Origin: Cenococcum geophilum 1.58
Taxonomy: Eukaryota > Ascomycota > Dothideomycetes > Gloniales > Gloniaceae
Length of the DNA: 64,000 nt
Assembly: GCA_001692895.1 (NCBI GenBank)
Contig: KV748210.1
Location: 1,240,001-1,304,000 of the forward strand
Reading direction: 5' to 3'
In this document: one piece after another, positions 32,501 through 44,310 of the stretch
How positions within the stretch are numbered: the stretch's first letter is position 1
How the letters are laid out: every line of letters begins with the position of its first letter
Program-made: the position numbers and the translations under genes
Notes under the pieces: model-generated
Seen by the model: only the letters and a program-made list of their open reading frames with translations
What the model was told of the DNA's origin: nothing
The model's database searches: none

Positions 32501-34811
32501 TAATCTTATAGTCGTATAGTCGGTATTCTAGTAGCTTATTAGCTTCCTTTTATAAGAATGCATCTAGGCGATAATAATACTCTATTAGTACCTTTATAGT
32601 AGGGTTAGTATACTTCTTTAGTGCTAAGGCCTTCTTAATATCGGCTATTATAATAGCGAAGATTATATACTTGGGTTTCTTAGCAAGTTACGCTAGTAGG
32701 GTAGCTCTAATTATATAAATATCCAGGGTGCCGAGCTCGCTTAGATTGTCCATAGTTTCTTATTTAGGTTTAGGTTCGGTATTAGGTACAGAGTTAGTAT
32801 TAGATTTAGGTTCAGGTTCTTTAAGAATCCTTTTTATAGTGGAATACTAATCCTTCTAGTATTTTCATATATAGAGCTTAAGCTTTTACTTAGCTTAGGG
32901 CGGTGTAGTGCTTAGTAATAACTTATAGAATTTAGTGGAGTTTTTAGATCCTTAGTAGATATCGGTGGAATTCTTACATTAGTAAAATTTAGTAGAATTC
33001 CTAGGTTAGTGGAATCTGGTAGATTCCTCAGGTACAGAGTAAACAGTTATAGAAATTTTAGACTAGTAGATTGTGGTGGATTTTTTGGATTTTAGTTCTA
33101 GGTTTAAGCAGTAAGTAATAAGGCACTTCTACTTATAATAGAAGGCGGTAAATAAAAGCTTAAGGTTATCCTAATCAATAGTTACCTTATATAGCTTTAT
33201 TTAGGGTTATCTAAGGATCACTAAGTAACCCAGGGTAGTAATGAAAAGTTTAATTAATTCTTTATGGTTTAGGTATCGGAGTTTTAGGAATACTACGTAG
33301 GTAATACGGCCTAAGATAGTACGTTTGCTATTAAATCTAAATACGTTAATATGCTAGTTAAGGGGGGTTAGGGTAAAACTATTATTTTATATAAAGATTT
33401 TATTAATAAATCCTATGCCGCTAGCTCCTATATTAATTAGGATTTAAGCATTAGCCTATTAACCATTCTGCCGAAGACGGTAGTTAATAGTTATGCTATA
33501 GTCCTAAGAGTCGGAGTTCGTAACGTTAAATGTGTTTAATGAGATCCTATGGCAGAGCTGTCCTAAAGAGCGACTTAGCTCTAAAACCTTCCTTTTAGAG
33601 GTAATTAGGGTAGGGTTCTTATAGGACGTTGGCTGTAGCTTTATCCTTATAAATAGTGCTTACTAAATACAGGACTGGAACTAGGTAGAGATTAGGGACA
33701 GTAACCGGAAGATTAATGCGGTAAACAGCTGCTAGTATTAGCCGTTTATAATTCATATTTAGGTATAGGGACGGAGTAGTAGTTAGAGAGGTAAGAGCTA
33801 CTTCTATATTTAAAGCAGAGGCCTAGCTTAATACGTTATTCTTGTTTAGAGGACCCTAATAGGGCGTACCCTAGGGTCCTAGTATTAATATCCATAGCGT
33901 TAGGGTGCTTAGGCTAAGACAATAACTTAGTAGACGTTCACGAGGTTACCGTATTATATTGTGAAGCGGGCTTTAGTATCAGGCGTAGTATATCATTATA
34001 TTATTTGTTAATAACGTTTATATAGGCATTAAGGGCTCCCAGTAGGTCTACGCCTATTAGGGAGGTTTTTAGTTTAGGGCTTAGGGATTTAATAAGGCTG
34101 TTAATTAGTACGGAGTCGTTCCAGCCTATTTCCTTTGCATAATAGTTAAATTCGGAGAAGTATACTAGGAAACTTTTCATTTCTTAAGTTATATAGTTTA
34201 TCATTCTTTAAGCAGTAGCTTAACGGTTTAGGTCACTATATATAGCTTTAAGAAGTACAACTAGGCTTTATACTAAGTTTAGCTAAAGCGGTTTAATAAA
34301 GTTAGCTATATCTCCTCCTAGTCAACTTAGGGCGTAACAGAGTTAGTTAGCTTTAGTTAGGTAACAGTTAGCGTTACCAGTTAGCTTATTTTTAAGCTAG
34401 CTTAGAAATAATTAGAGCTCTTATTATTTACTAATAAATACCAGGGGATCTAGTAGTCGTTTAGATTGTTTTAGTATAGTAGTCGGCTTAGGGTAAGTAG
34501 CTACTACAGGTTCGGGGCTCGCGTTCCGCGTATTTATCTCTAAAGATAGCGTTTAGTCTTAAGGTCCTAGCATAGGCATCTTAAGGGCGCAGACTTCTTC
34601 TTAGAGGTCCTTAATTAATTACTAGTATCGTGCTTCTTATTCGGCTTATTATTAGTTTAAAGTAGCTTAGTTCTATTTAAGGGCGTCTATAAAAGACTTT
34701 TATATCCCTACTAATTATTTTTAGAGTGCGGATATAATGCCGGTGGCTATTATAGGGGCTTCGGGTTTGTTCTGCATATTAATAGTAGTGTAGGTGGTTA
34801 ACGCAATATAG

Positions 34812-35181
34812 TGTCACGGAGTAAGTATAAGCAATGATAATATATAGTAAGGTAGATATTATTAAGCTATATATATAAACTGTGTAAGGAGGTCAAGACA
34901 TTACGTAAGGAAAAAAGGTAGGGAAACGGGAAGAAAGGGCATATATTGTTAACTTAGTTGCTTAGTTAATACATACATAGGTAGAATAGGGTTTAGGTTA
35001 TAGTCCTAGCAGAACTTGGCAGAATTTAATAGAACTTAGCAGAATATAGCAGAATGCCGTAGATTGCCGTTAGATTGCCATTAGATTGCTATCAGATTGC
35101 TATTTCGCGGTTAGTCTCTAATTGCTAAGTTGGTTAAAATAGGTAGATATGTGCAAGGTGTTACGGGGGTGTCCCGTGACA
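34812..35181 (-). repeat. 5' LTR (minus-strand element) of 29217-35181
   Basis: 370 bp with intact terminal inverted repeat TGTCACGG...CCGTGACA. The 11-bp TTGCCRTTAGA units lie at about 35055-35103. It is less damaged at its ends than its partner. Confidence 0.9.
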
Positions 35182-35186
35182 GAGAT

Positions 35187-36290
35187 AGTATTTTAGAGCG
35201 TTATTAGCTAAGAGGTATAGACTGCTAAGCTCTAAAAGAAGAGGCTTATTAAGTATAGGGCCCTTACTATTACCTTATAAGATACTAGAGCCTATAGCCG
35301 CTATAGTTAAGGCAATCTTAAAAACTATAACGCCCTTAGTAAACTTTTTATAGTTATAGTTGTAGTTAATATTACGAGTTATAAAATAATTAGTAGGTAG
35401 GTCTATTTTAGTAGTAGGCTATATTAAGTAGTAGTTTATATAAACGTATTAGTAAATATAGATTCTCTATTATATAGCTAAGGCTAAAGATAAGGTAGCT
35501 AACTTACTATATTATAAGGCTCTATAGCTTAGATAGATTTATAGAGGCACTAGTTATAGAGGTAGATACTAGTAAGGTAGGAGTAAGGGTAGGTAGTTAA
35601 TAGAGTTAGGTTAACTAGTAAAGGTAAGGAGATAAGGCGCGCCCTAATAAAATTATATAAGTAACGCCTTAGCGGCAAAGTATACGGTTATATACTCTAT
35701 AGGTTAAACGCGTATAAGGGCGAATCTATAGTAATAAGACTAACTTATAGAGGAAGACGCGGTATAGTATAAGTTATAGGGACTACCCTACCTAGCCTAT
35801 CTCTTAATATAGGCTAGGCAATAGTCTAGTACTATTAAGCTCTTATAGTTTATAATACGAGTATATAGATATATAGAAGGGTAAGGGAAAAGAGAAGTAA
35901 GTAGTAAAGTAAAAGTACTTTACTATAGGTAGGCTAATTACGTTATAGGTAAACGGAAACTCTAATACTATAATCTATTAAAAATATTACTAATAAGCAC
36001 AGCCTACTACTACTAGAAAGTATAAGTCTTTTCCTCCCTTAATTAGTAAGAGAAAAGGTATTATTAGCTAAATAATCTCTTACTAAAGTACTAGGTAGGG
36101 AGTAGGATATTATAAGACTATATATAGTTCTAGATAGATCTAAAATAAAGATATTAAATATAAGAGACTCTAATGTAATAAATGCTATAGTAGAATACTA
36201 ACCTCTTATATAATACTAAATAGATAAATAGTAAGATAAGTTAATATTACTAAATGGCTGGATACTAGGTATATATAATATATCTACTAT
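35187..36290 (+). pseudogene. Continuation of the unidentified plus-strand gene after the Gypsy insertion
   Basis: The coding-like character of 25700-29211 resumes directly after the GAGAT target duplication, again with RIP-type stops. A basic stretch of the type SKGKEIRRALIKLYK lies near 35610. The coding signal fades at about 36290, which I take as the approximate 3' end. The product is not recognised. Confidence 0.35.
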
Positions 36291-36291
36291 T

Positions 36292-36330
36292 CTAAAATGC
36301 CCTAAAATACCCTAAAATACCCTAAAATAC
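36292..36330 (+). repeat. Four tandem 10-bp CCCTAAAATA units
   Basis: Ten-base units CCTAAAATGC/CCTAAAATAC are repeated four times. Each contains CCCTAA, the hexamer of fungal telomeres, but the period is ten bases, so this is a small minisatellite and not a telomere. Confidence 0.7.
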
Positions 36331-36527
36331 TATTAATTATATAAACTTATAATATAAGATATAAAACCTCCTACTACCTTTTATAGTAGATATACGTTTA
36401 AATAAGTACTAGATATTTATATATAGATATAAATCTCGCGTACTAGATAATTATTATTCCGGATAGACTTACCTAGTAGGCCCTTAAGTGCTACATAGTG
36501 TAATAATAATACTAGTAATTACGAAGT

Positions 36528-36851
36528 AAGTGTAATATATCACTGTCTACTAGAAGTACTACCTCTTATATACTAAGCACTTTATAGCAATAGAGTCCGC
36601 ATATATAGACGTAGGCCAGCCCTCTAACTTTAGTGGCGCGTATATCTACTAACTTTGTATAATAATAAGAAATATAGTAACGCCTATAATAAGTGTAATA
36701 TGTCGCTATCTACTAGAAATACTACTTATTATATAGTAAATACTTTATAGTAATAGAGTCCGTATATATAAACGCAGGCCGCCCTCTAACTCTGGCGGCG
36801 TATATATATACTAACTTTATATAATAATAAGAAATATAGTAACGCCCATAA
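36528..36851 (+). repeat. Tandem duplication of a 163-bp unit
   Basis: Unit 1 (36528-36690) and unit 2 (36691-36851) begin AAGTGTAATAT and run in parallel to AACGCCYATAA, with scattered transition differences. Each has a GC-richer core (GGCC..CCCTCTAACT). The unit lies between two degraded genes and may be a promoter or satellite unit. Confidence 0.85.
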
Positions 36852-37149
36852 CCTCCTATATTCTACTATACTATAATAACTAGTTACCCCTCTATAGGCA
36901 CTTAATAAATCGCTTATATTAAAAACTATAAGAGTTTAGTAGTACTAGACTACTACCTAGCCCTAAATAGGCTAGGTAGGGTAGTCCTTATAAGTTATAT
37001 AATTATATCCTTATTTAACTATATAGTACTAAGTCTAGCTATATTTACCCTAACTAGTAGTAGTAAATAATAGCCAATTTCACCTCTATATAGGTACGTG
37101 CGGGTAATTATAAAATCTACCTCTTTACCTCTCCTTAATTTACTTTACT
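36852..37149. other. Spacer and CT-rich leader before the SNF2-like gene
   Basis: RIP-degraded intergenic DNA followed, at about 37110-37200, by a CT-rich stretch like a fungal promoter or leader immediately upstream of the SNF2-like coding region. No clear element ends. Confidence 0.35.
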
Positions 37150-40100
37150 TACTCTACCTTCTATCTCTCTAATAACTAACCTCTAACTATATCTAATACT
37201 AGAGTTATACTAGTATAGCGCTAGCTAGCTACCGTATAAAGCCCTCCTACTTTAATAGTTACCTTCTACTTAATATATACCGTAATATTATACATACCTA
37301 ATTAAATAAGCGACTTAATAACAATATAACTATAGGTAAAGCTAGACGCGTAGTATAAGGCGAACCTAAAGCTAACTAAAGATATGGATATTACCTAAGG
37401 CTTTAGAATAAGTATTAAAAACTATAATAGACTAAAAGAGAGGGTTAAAGATATTGTAATTAAAGTTAAGCCTAAGTATGTAATATATTATAGTAACTCT
37501 ATAATAATAAAAGAAGGATATATTAAGGAGTTTTATAAGTAACTCCCGTAATTTACTAATACTCTACTAGATTAAAAACTATAGGTAATCCTAAAAATTA
37601 TAGGAAGTGCTTATTCCAATTACGCGAGGAGGGTACTAAAGAGTAGGTACGCTCTACGTAAATATATATTACCCCTAAAGACTAAAGTATAAGACGAGAT
37701 AACGCTACCTTAGCTACTATATGCGATATAGCCTATAGACGTTACCGCAACCCTACTATATAGTATCCCTTTGCCTTAGCTAGTAACCCTAATAGTAAGT
37801 AACGTAATTAATATAGGAGATATTAAGATTAAAATCTAATCTATAGGCTTAACGGGTAAGTTAATAATTAGGGTAGTCTAAGTCTTATATCTAATAAGCG
37901 GAAACCTATATATAGCTCTAGGTAAGCTATAGGAGGAACTATAAGCCTATATAGAGCTTAATGTTAACGGTCCGCCTAAAAAGAATATCTATATATTGCT
38001 ATAGAGATATAAAAACCTTATAATATAGTTGGAGGGTATACTTATTATAGCTTTTAGTGAAATAGTAAAAATAGGTATAAAGGAGGCCGTGCTTATAGTA
38101 TTACTCTTACCTCCTAGCTTAAACTTCTAAGTCGCTACTACTAATAATATACCGCTAGCTATTAAATCTAAGGCGCCTAGATATAATAGACGTAGCGTAA
38201 AAGATAGCTAGTAAGTCCTAATGCCGCGTAAGGCTAGCGGTAAGAGTAAACTAGGAGAAGGTAAGAAGCGGAGTTATTTAGGATTAGTAGTATATAGCTC
38301 TAAGGAAGATAGTAAGGGCGAGCCTATTAGATATAAGAAATCGGATAATAGTAAGACTAAATTAGGTAGATATAATAAGTAGCCTTAACTAAGATTAGTA
38401 ATAAGTGCCCTAGTAAAGGATAATAAAAGTAAGCTAGCTATATATAGGAAGTTAAATAGTTATAAGGCTAACCTAAATAGAAGTAGGAAGCGCCCTTAAC
38501 TAGAATTAGTAGTAGGTACCCTTACGGAAAATAGCAATAATAAGCCGGTTATATATAGAAGGTAATTAGTAAAGAGAAGACGTAACCTATCTACCTATAA
38601 GCCTATATTAGCGAGTAATAGTAGTACTAGAGAAATTGCCGTAGATAATAGTAAATTACTATAATCTATTACTAAACCTAAAGGTATATACTAGCCTAAC
38701 GATATAATAGACGACCCTACTACTATATTACTAACCGTTAATATCCCTTAAGATATTACCACAGAGGATAGCAAATTGCTATAATGTGCCGGTAGATATA
38801 ATAACCAGTTCCTATATTATACTAACTCTAAGGACGTAGAGAGTAGAGATAAAGATAAGGATTTAGTTAATAATAACGACTAAGACATAGATATAGAGGA
38901 AGAACTTAACTAGTAAACTTTCTTAGCCTAGCTCTATAAGGCTAGGAAGGATAACCTAGATAGCGTACTAGCGTATATAATAGAGGCGGATCTTCTACTT
39001 ACTCTAAAGTATTTCCTACTTATCTTATTAAAAGCACTCTCTAAAACCGCCCTAATTAAACTCCCTAATTAGGGCCTTGTATTAGGCTTTAAATTTAGCC
39101 TATACTAAGTAGTATATATAGCTTAGGTATTTAAGTAAGAGAGGATAATTAAAGAAGGCGGTATCTATGTAGATAAACCTAGCGTAGGTAAGACTATATA
39201 AATAATTACTTAATAGCTAATAAACTACTTTTATTATTAGAATATAATAGATATTTAAGAGGCCTAAGCCGCTGGGGACGTAACCCGCTACCTACCTAAG
39301 ATATATCTACTAAATATAAAATGCCTATAGGTAGCAAAGCAGCTAATTATATACTACTGCGAAGATAACTTTAAGAAGCTATACCCTATAGACCCACAGC
39401 AAGGCTGCTTAGTTATCCTTATACTAACCCTAGGCCTACTAGGATTCCTAAAGGACGTAAGTATAATATTATAAGACGGCGCGATTATAAAGCGCCCTAA
39501 CCCGCCCCGGATTATAATTCTCGCCCTTAGTTATAATAAAGTTAAGATATTTAGTAAACTAAAAAAGGACAAATAGCCGCAAATCTGTAGGGCTTTTAAG
39601 TAGACTAATAAGGAATAATAGGAGAATAATAACAATATATATCTAGTTAGTAAGACTCTCCTATTATACCTATAGGGTAAAGTAGGTTTAAGAATAATTA
39701 TTACCTACCCCTAATATAATAGAACTATTAGCGCCGAGATACTTAATCTAATTCCTTCTAATTACTACGCGAAATTATATTACTACACGACTAATACGCG
39801 GGTTTATTACTATATAAACTAGTATATAGAAATTAATAAATGGCTAAACCCCTAAATTATATTAGAAATTAAAGAGTGTAATATAGGTTAGGTATATCCT
39901 CTAGGATGAATACTACCTAGACGTAACCGGTAGAGTCTTAATATTATTTATTAAGGATATAGTTAAGGAGTACTATATTATGTATAATCGCAGCCCTACT
40001 ATATAGGGTATATCTAGTACGCCTAATAATAGGAACCTAATATAACTAATACGGTTTATTATAGTAGGATTAAAGAGGCTAGAGTAGGAAGAAGTAGATA

Positions 40101-41330
40101 AGCTAAAGGGAATAGAGTTTAAAGTACTGCTTAAGCTTAAAGAAGAAAACATCTAGCTAAAGAAGAAGGAATTTAACCGTCTCTATAAGGATGCAAAGAC
40201 TAACCTAGCTAAAGCAATAGTAGATAAAAAATTCGGCGAACTAGCTATATTTTTCCGTATAGTTATTCTAACGTTTTAGATATATAGAGGGGAGTTAACG
40301 CTTTAGTTTAACTAGCAAAAGCTTATCCTAAAGAATAGCTATCTTAAATTAGTTATATTATAGGCCGACTCTAATAATACTAAGGCGGCTATAATTATAG
40401 CTATAGAGGACTAAGTAAGGATAGAGCAGAGGCGCTAATATAAGGAACTTCTGGCTATATAGGAGGAAGATAGTAGCGATCTAAATACTAAACCTAAGAT
40501 ACTAAAACTTACCTAAGCCGAGTTATACACTAACGCGAAAATGGTAGTAAGTGTAGCCTAGGTTATCTAATACTGGGACTAGTAAGCCCCTATAATAATT
40601 AAGTCCGATAAGTCTAATAAGTCTAATAATAAACGCCTAAAAACTTAGAGTTGTATACTTAAGGACCTAATCGTTACTAAGTAAACTACTAACCCGCTTA
40701 GTAAGGAGTTCGCTAATATACTTAACCGCTATTTTTAATAGAATATAAAGTTCTTTAAAGCTAAAAAAATCTATAATTACGTTTATATCGAAAAACGGAC
40801 GGATAGTTTAGCGTGTAAGATTATTATTACTACTCGCTTACCTCTTATACTGGCTTATTAGTTTAATAGGCTATATAAAGAATATAGTAAAGATAAGGTG
40901 CTCTACTATATAGCTAGTATGTCTAATATTAAGAAGGCTAAGGCTAGGTAAACCTTTAACACTAATAACTCTAAGTAGATCCTACTTTGCACCTTTATAT
41001 TAATTAGGCTGTCTATTAACCTATAGCGCGTAAATTACACTATTATAGTTGAGCTAAGCTATAAGCTCTTAGAGGTAAAGCAACTATTTGCTTAGATAGA
41101 TTAACGAGGATAGACTAAGCCTATCTACTATAGTACTATTATAGCTAATTAGAAGTCGAGTATTAAGTAGAGGATATTAAAGTTAACTAAATTTATATTG
41201 TTACTATAGAAGTTGGTGTATAAGGAGAAGGCTAATTTAAGCTTAAAGTAGGCTAAGGTAAGAAGGAAGACACGAAGACTATCTAATGCTAGTAACGATT
41301 ATAAGAGTATAATATAACTATAGATAGTTC
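37150..41330 (+). pseudogene. SNF2-family ATPase/helicase-like gene, RIP-degraded
   Basis: The plus strand encodes, with numerous RIP-type stops, a large protein. Key landmarks are a Walker A-like block GGIYVDKPSVGKTI (39157-39198), which matches the GGILADxMGLGKT motif I of SNF2 helicases in form, and near the C-terminus LFAxIDxRGxTKPIYY (41083-41130), which matches motif VI (R-x-x-R-x-GQTKPV). The spacing of about 640 codons fits the two RecA-like lobes with an insertion. The N-terminal 600 codons are Lys/Ser/Asp-rich and low in complexity. SNF2 enzymes remodel chromatin or act in DNA repair. This copy is dead. Being RIP-mutated, it must have existed in several copies, which suggests it travelled in a repeat. 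Confidence 0.6.
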
Positions 41331-41974
41331 TAAATACTATATATAGTTGCTATATAGCGAAACCTGTTACGATTATATAGTGGCGTATACGTGGGCTAAG
41401 GGACGTATCTTCTAGTAACTTATAAGTAGTAGCGTAGCGTATATAGTAAACTTAGTTAACTAAAATATTTCTAGTATTATTATTTCTAAAAGAGCATTAA
41501 GCTATATTATAGGACTAATACGCGTTATTATAATTTAGCTTATAAGCGTACGCGTATATATACTACCTTACCTCCTATATAGATCTTTACGCGACATTAA
41601 TTATATACTTTTACCTCGTACCTTAATAGTTAGCTTATACCGTAATAGTCGGCTTATACTATAATAAGCTATAGCTTATAGCACTATTATTATTAAGGCA
41701 GCGTTTAGCCGCAAATTATAGCATTATTATTGGCGGTGTAGTATATAGCCGTAAAATATAACTAAATACGGCTAAATGCTAAAATTACTAGATTAGTATA
41801 AACCTAGCTTAAGATACTAGTAAATTTTTTTGTAATAGTAGAGCCTTAGCAAGATTTTTATAGGAGTAGTAACTTTAATATTTATTAATAAAGTATATAT
41901 AAAAATTAAAAATTATTAAAATTATTAAAATTATACTTTTATATATGCTTACTAATATTAATAAAGTATATATA
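41331..41974. other. RIP-degraded spacer with GCTAAATGC-type palindromes
   Basis: After the SNF2-like gene the sequence is TpA-rich. At 41690-41790 it contains GCGTTTAGCCGC, GGCGG and GGCTAAATGC words related to those in the foldback element that follows, and at 41890-41970 inverted AAGTATATATAAAA/TTTTATATATGCTT blocks. It may be an older copy of the same foldback family. Confidence 0.4.
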
Positions 41975-42229
41975 AAATTAAAAATTTATTATCATTTAAT
42001 TTTACTTTTCTACTATTTTAGCATTTTCTAGCATTTCTAGCATTTTCTAGCATTTAGTAGCTAAATGCTAAGACTTAATTATAAATGCCGCATTTAGCGG
42101 CTAAATGCTAATACTTGATTATAAATGCTATATTTAGCTACTAAAAGCTAGAAAATGCTAGAAATGCTAGAAAATGCTAAAATAGCAGAAAAGTAAAATT
42201 AAATGCTGGTAAATTTTTTCCTAACGTAG
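41975..42229. repeat. Third foldback element, built of TAGCATTTTC units
   Basis: Arms of about 95 bp (41978-42075 and 42122-42229) are near reverse complements. They carry the iterated words TTTTAGCATTTTCTAGCATT and GCTAGAAAATGCTAGAAATG. The right tip reads AAATGCTGGTAAATTTTTTC followed by CTAACGTA, which matches in inverse orientation the left end of the island at 9886. The centre is a smaller palindrome GCATTTAGCGGCTAAATGC. No ORF; a MITE-like foldback family. Confidence 0.75.
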
Positions 42230-42834
42230 TAACCTTCTAGGAGATTAACGTAAACTGCCTATAGTATTCGCGTATACTGCTAGGTGGATTATTCCTATAC
42301 TATAGTATATAGACTTCTAAGAATTCTACTGTTTTAACTTATTGAAAGTAGTTACTTCCTTAGTAGTATGTCTTAAACTTTCCTATAAGTTCTATCTAGT
42401 TACTAATTATAAACTTAGGCAGACTTCGGATCTATATCTCTATCTAATAGTCGCAATACTCTAGAAGTCCTTAATACTTCTTATTGTCCGTAATATAGTA
42501 TTAGATATATAGCCGCTTATACTATTTAATAAATTATAATACGTTTATCCTATAAAGTAAGGGGTCTTAGGGGTTTCTAGAGCCGGTATAGGCTGGGATA
42601 TAACATACACCTTATCTCGTTCCATTAGTAGTCTAGTAGGAGGTAGTAGACCTATAGTTTCTCTAGGGGTAGGTAGGTGGACCTCGTAACCGTTATCCTC
42701 TATCTATTAAAGGTTATTAGTCCCTAATATTATAGGAGTTAGGGTTAGTATTACATGCCCTAGTTTAGGAAAGCTTCGTGGTTTAATAGGCTGCTTGCTT
42801 TCCTCTCTCTTTCTAGCGCCCTTACTATTATTAT
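42230..42834. other. RIP-degraded DNA, no feature recognised
   Basis: Moderately AT-rich stretch between the foldback element and the Copia-type element. The part 42540-42780 keeps GC-richer words but shows no recognisable domain. Confidence 0.35.
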
Positions 42835-43032
42835 TGTCGGAATAGTTATGTGTGGCACTAGACCACGCTAAGCAAGGTAAAGCGAAGCGAAGCGAAAGGG
42901 GCCTTAAGCCCCTTCTCCTTTGTAGAGCTTCTACCTAACATTAATTAAATTAATTATCATTGTATCAACCAGCAAAGACTATTTGACTACGATTCTGGCC
43001 TACTCAAGTAGGTATCCCTGGTGATACTAACA
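42835..43032 (+). repeat. 5' LTR of the 42835-47039 element
   Basis: 198 bp with a GC-rich core: iterated GCGAA units and a palindrome AAGGGGCCTTAAGCCCCTT (about 42896-42914). It closely matches 46842-47039. The core palindrome corresponds in position to that in the solo LTR at 11129. Confidence 0.9.
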
Positions 43033-44079
43033 CTAATTAGTGGTTATTAATCATTAACTATAGAACAGCAAGGATCTGTCTAGAAGAGGCTGAACTATAA
43101 ATATCGGGATTGTATCCCCACCCCTTTGCAGGAACGCGCTAGAGGAAACTGGCGAAGCAACTTTAAAGGCTCCTAGAAGAAGCTAGTATATACCTTTAGC
43201 AAGTGTTAAAGAAGCCGCGCAAGATTTCTAAAGACTTGTGTAGAGTTAGCGAGCTAAGAACCTCTCCCTCCGTCTAACCCTCTAAGTCGCATCTATTACG
43301 TAGAACAATAACGTTTATAAGCACTTAAGTAGAATCGGTAAGCTAAGAACCTTTCCCTCTACTAACGCTCTAAGTCTCTGTTAAGAACGTTATTATAATA
43401 ACCTTAACAATTTACCTCTAAACCCAACTTCTATAAACCCAACCTCTACAAACCCGACCTTATTACTTTTAATTACTTTAACCCCTTTTTAAACTAGTCA
43501 ATTCCTAAATTAATATGTTATTGTAAGATAAATATACCTATAATAAGAAAAAATGGGGAGACTTATTTAATCCTATAAATAAAGACAACCTTAATATAGA
43601 AATAGTGAATGGATATATGTAATACTATATCTAGTACTACTAAAGGGAGAAATATAAGGACCGAATTCTATAGGAATACTTTTAAGAAGATTTTAAAGGA
43701 TGGACAAAGGATATCTTTAATCTCGGTTATAAGAACTTAGTCCGAATATTGCGAGATCATTTGCAATTATATGGATGCTATATGGGTAAAGATAGGAGAA
43801 CCCTCTTTATAAACTTGCAAATTGCTATTAAGAAAGAAGAGTATTATATATGGACTAAAGAAGAAATCGATTAATAGCTTAGAAAAGGCGGCGAGTTTTA
43901 TTTATAGTGGAATCCTTATAAATTACAAGCACTAAGATTAGTAGTAGTATCGACACCCTAAGCTACTCCTATAACACCTCAAGCCACTCCTATAATACCT
44001 CGGACCACTCCTATGATATCTTAAGTTCCTTAGGCTACTATATCTTAACCTATGCCTTAAGCTCCGTCCCACCAGTAAT

Positions 44080-44310
44080 AAGCCTCTACTTCTCTACAGC
44101 AACCTCTACAGCAATCTCTGCAATAACCTCTACAATAACCTCTATAACAAGCTAGATCTATAAACGATATCCTAACCTACTATTAGTAAGCTTAGCAAGA
44201 ACCTCTACAAGAACCTCTGTAGTAATCTCCGCAATAACCTCTATAAGAACCTCCACAACAACCTCCGTAAGAATCTCCGCATTAACCTCCGTAAGAACCT
44301 CTGTAATAGC
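44080..44310 (+). repeat. Coding repeat of 12-bp units (Gln-Pro-Leu-rich)
   Basis: Units of the type AACCTCTACAAG recur about fifteen times with variation; on the plus strand they would read Q-P-L-Q-type repeats between the Gag-like and protease-like parts. The minus-strand ORF 44158-44382 is a mirror of this repeat and not a gene. Confidence 0.65.

Larger units (their letters stand above)
29217..35181 (-). mobile_element. Full-length Gypsy chromovirus (5.97 kb), minus strand
   Basis: Two 370-bp LTRs and a GAGAT target duplication (29212-29216, 35182-35186) delimit the element. On the minus strand, reading right to left: Gag region (about 33700-34780), protease region, reverse transcriptase with the motif AYIDDILIY (31998-32030), RNase H (about 31200-31700), integrase (about 30000-31000) and a chromodomain with the K-R-I...KGFTKSL...AAEDFYKLYP pattern (about 29640-29825). 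A C-rich run at 29591-29597 is the minus-strand polypurine tract next to the 3' LTR. The element is structurally complete but broken by many RIP-type changes. It splits the unidentified plus-strand gene. Confidence 0.9.

Noticed and set aside
36292-36330. Telomeric repeat
   Set aside because: Contains CCCTAA but with a 10-bp period and only four units, inside degraded DNA.
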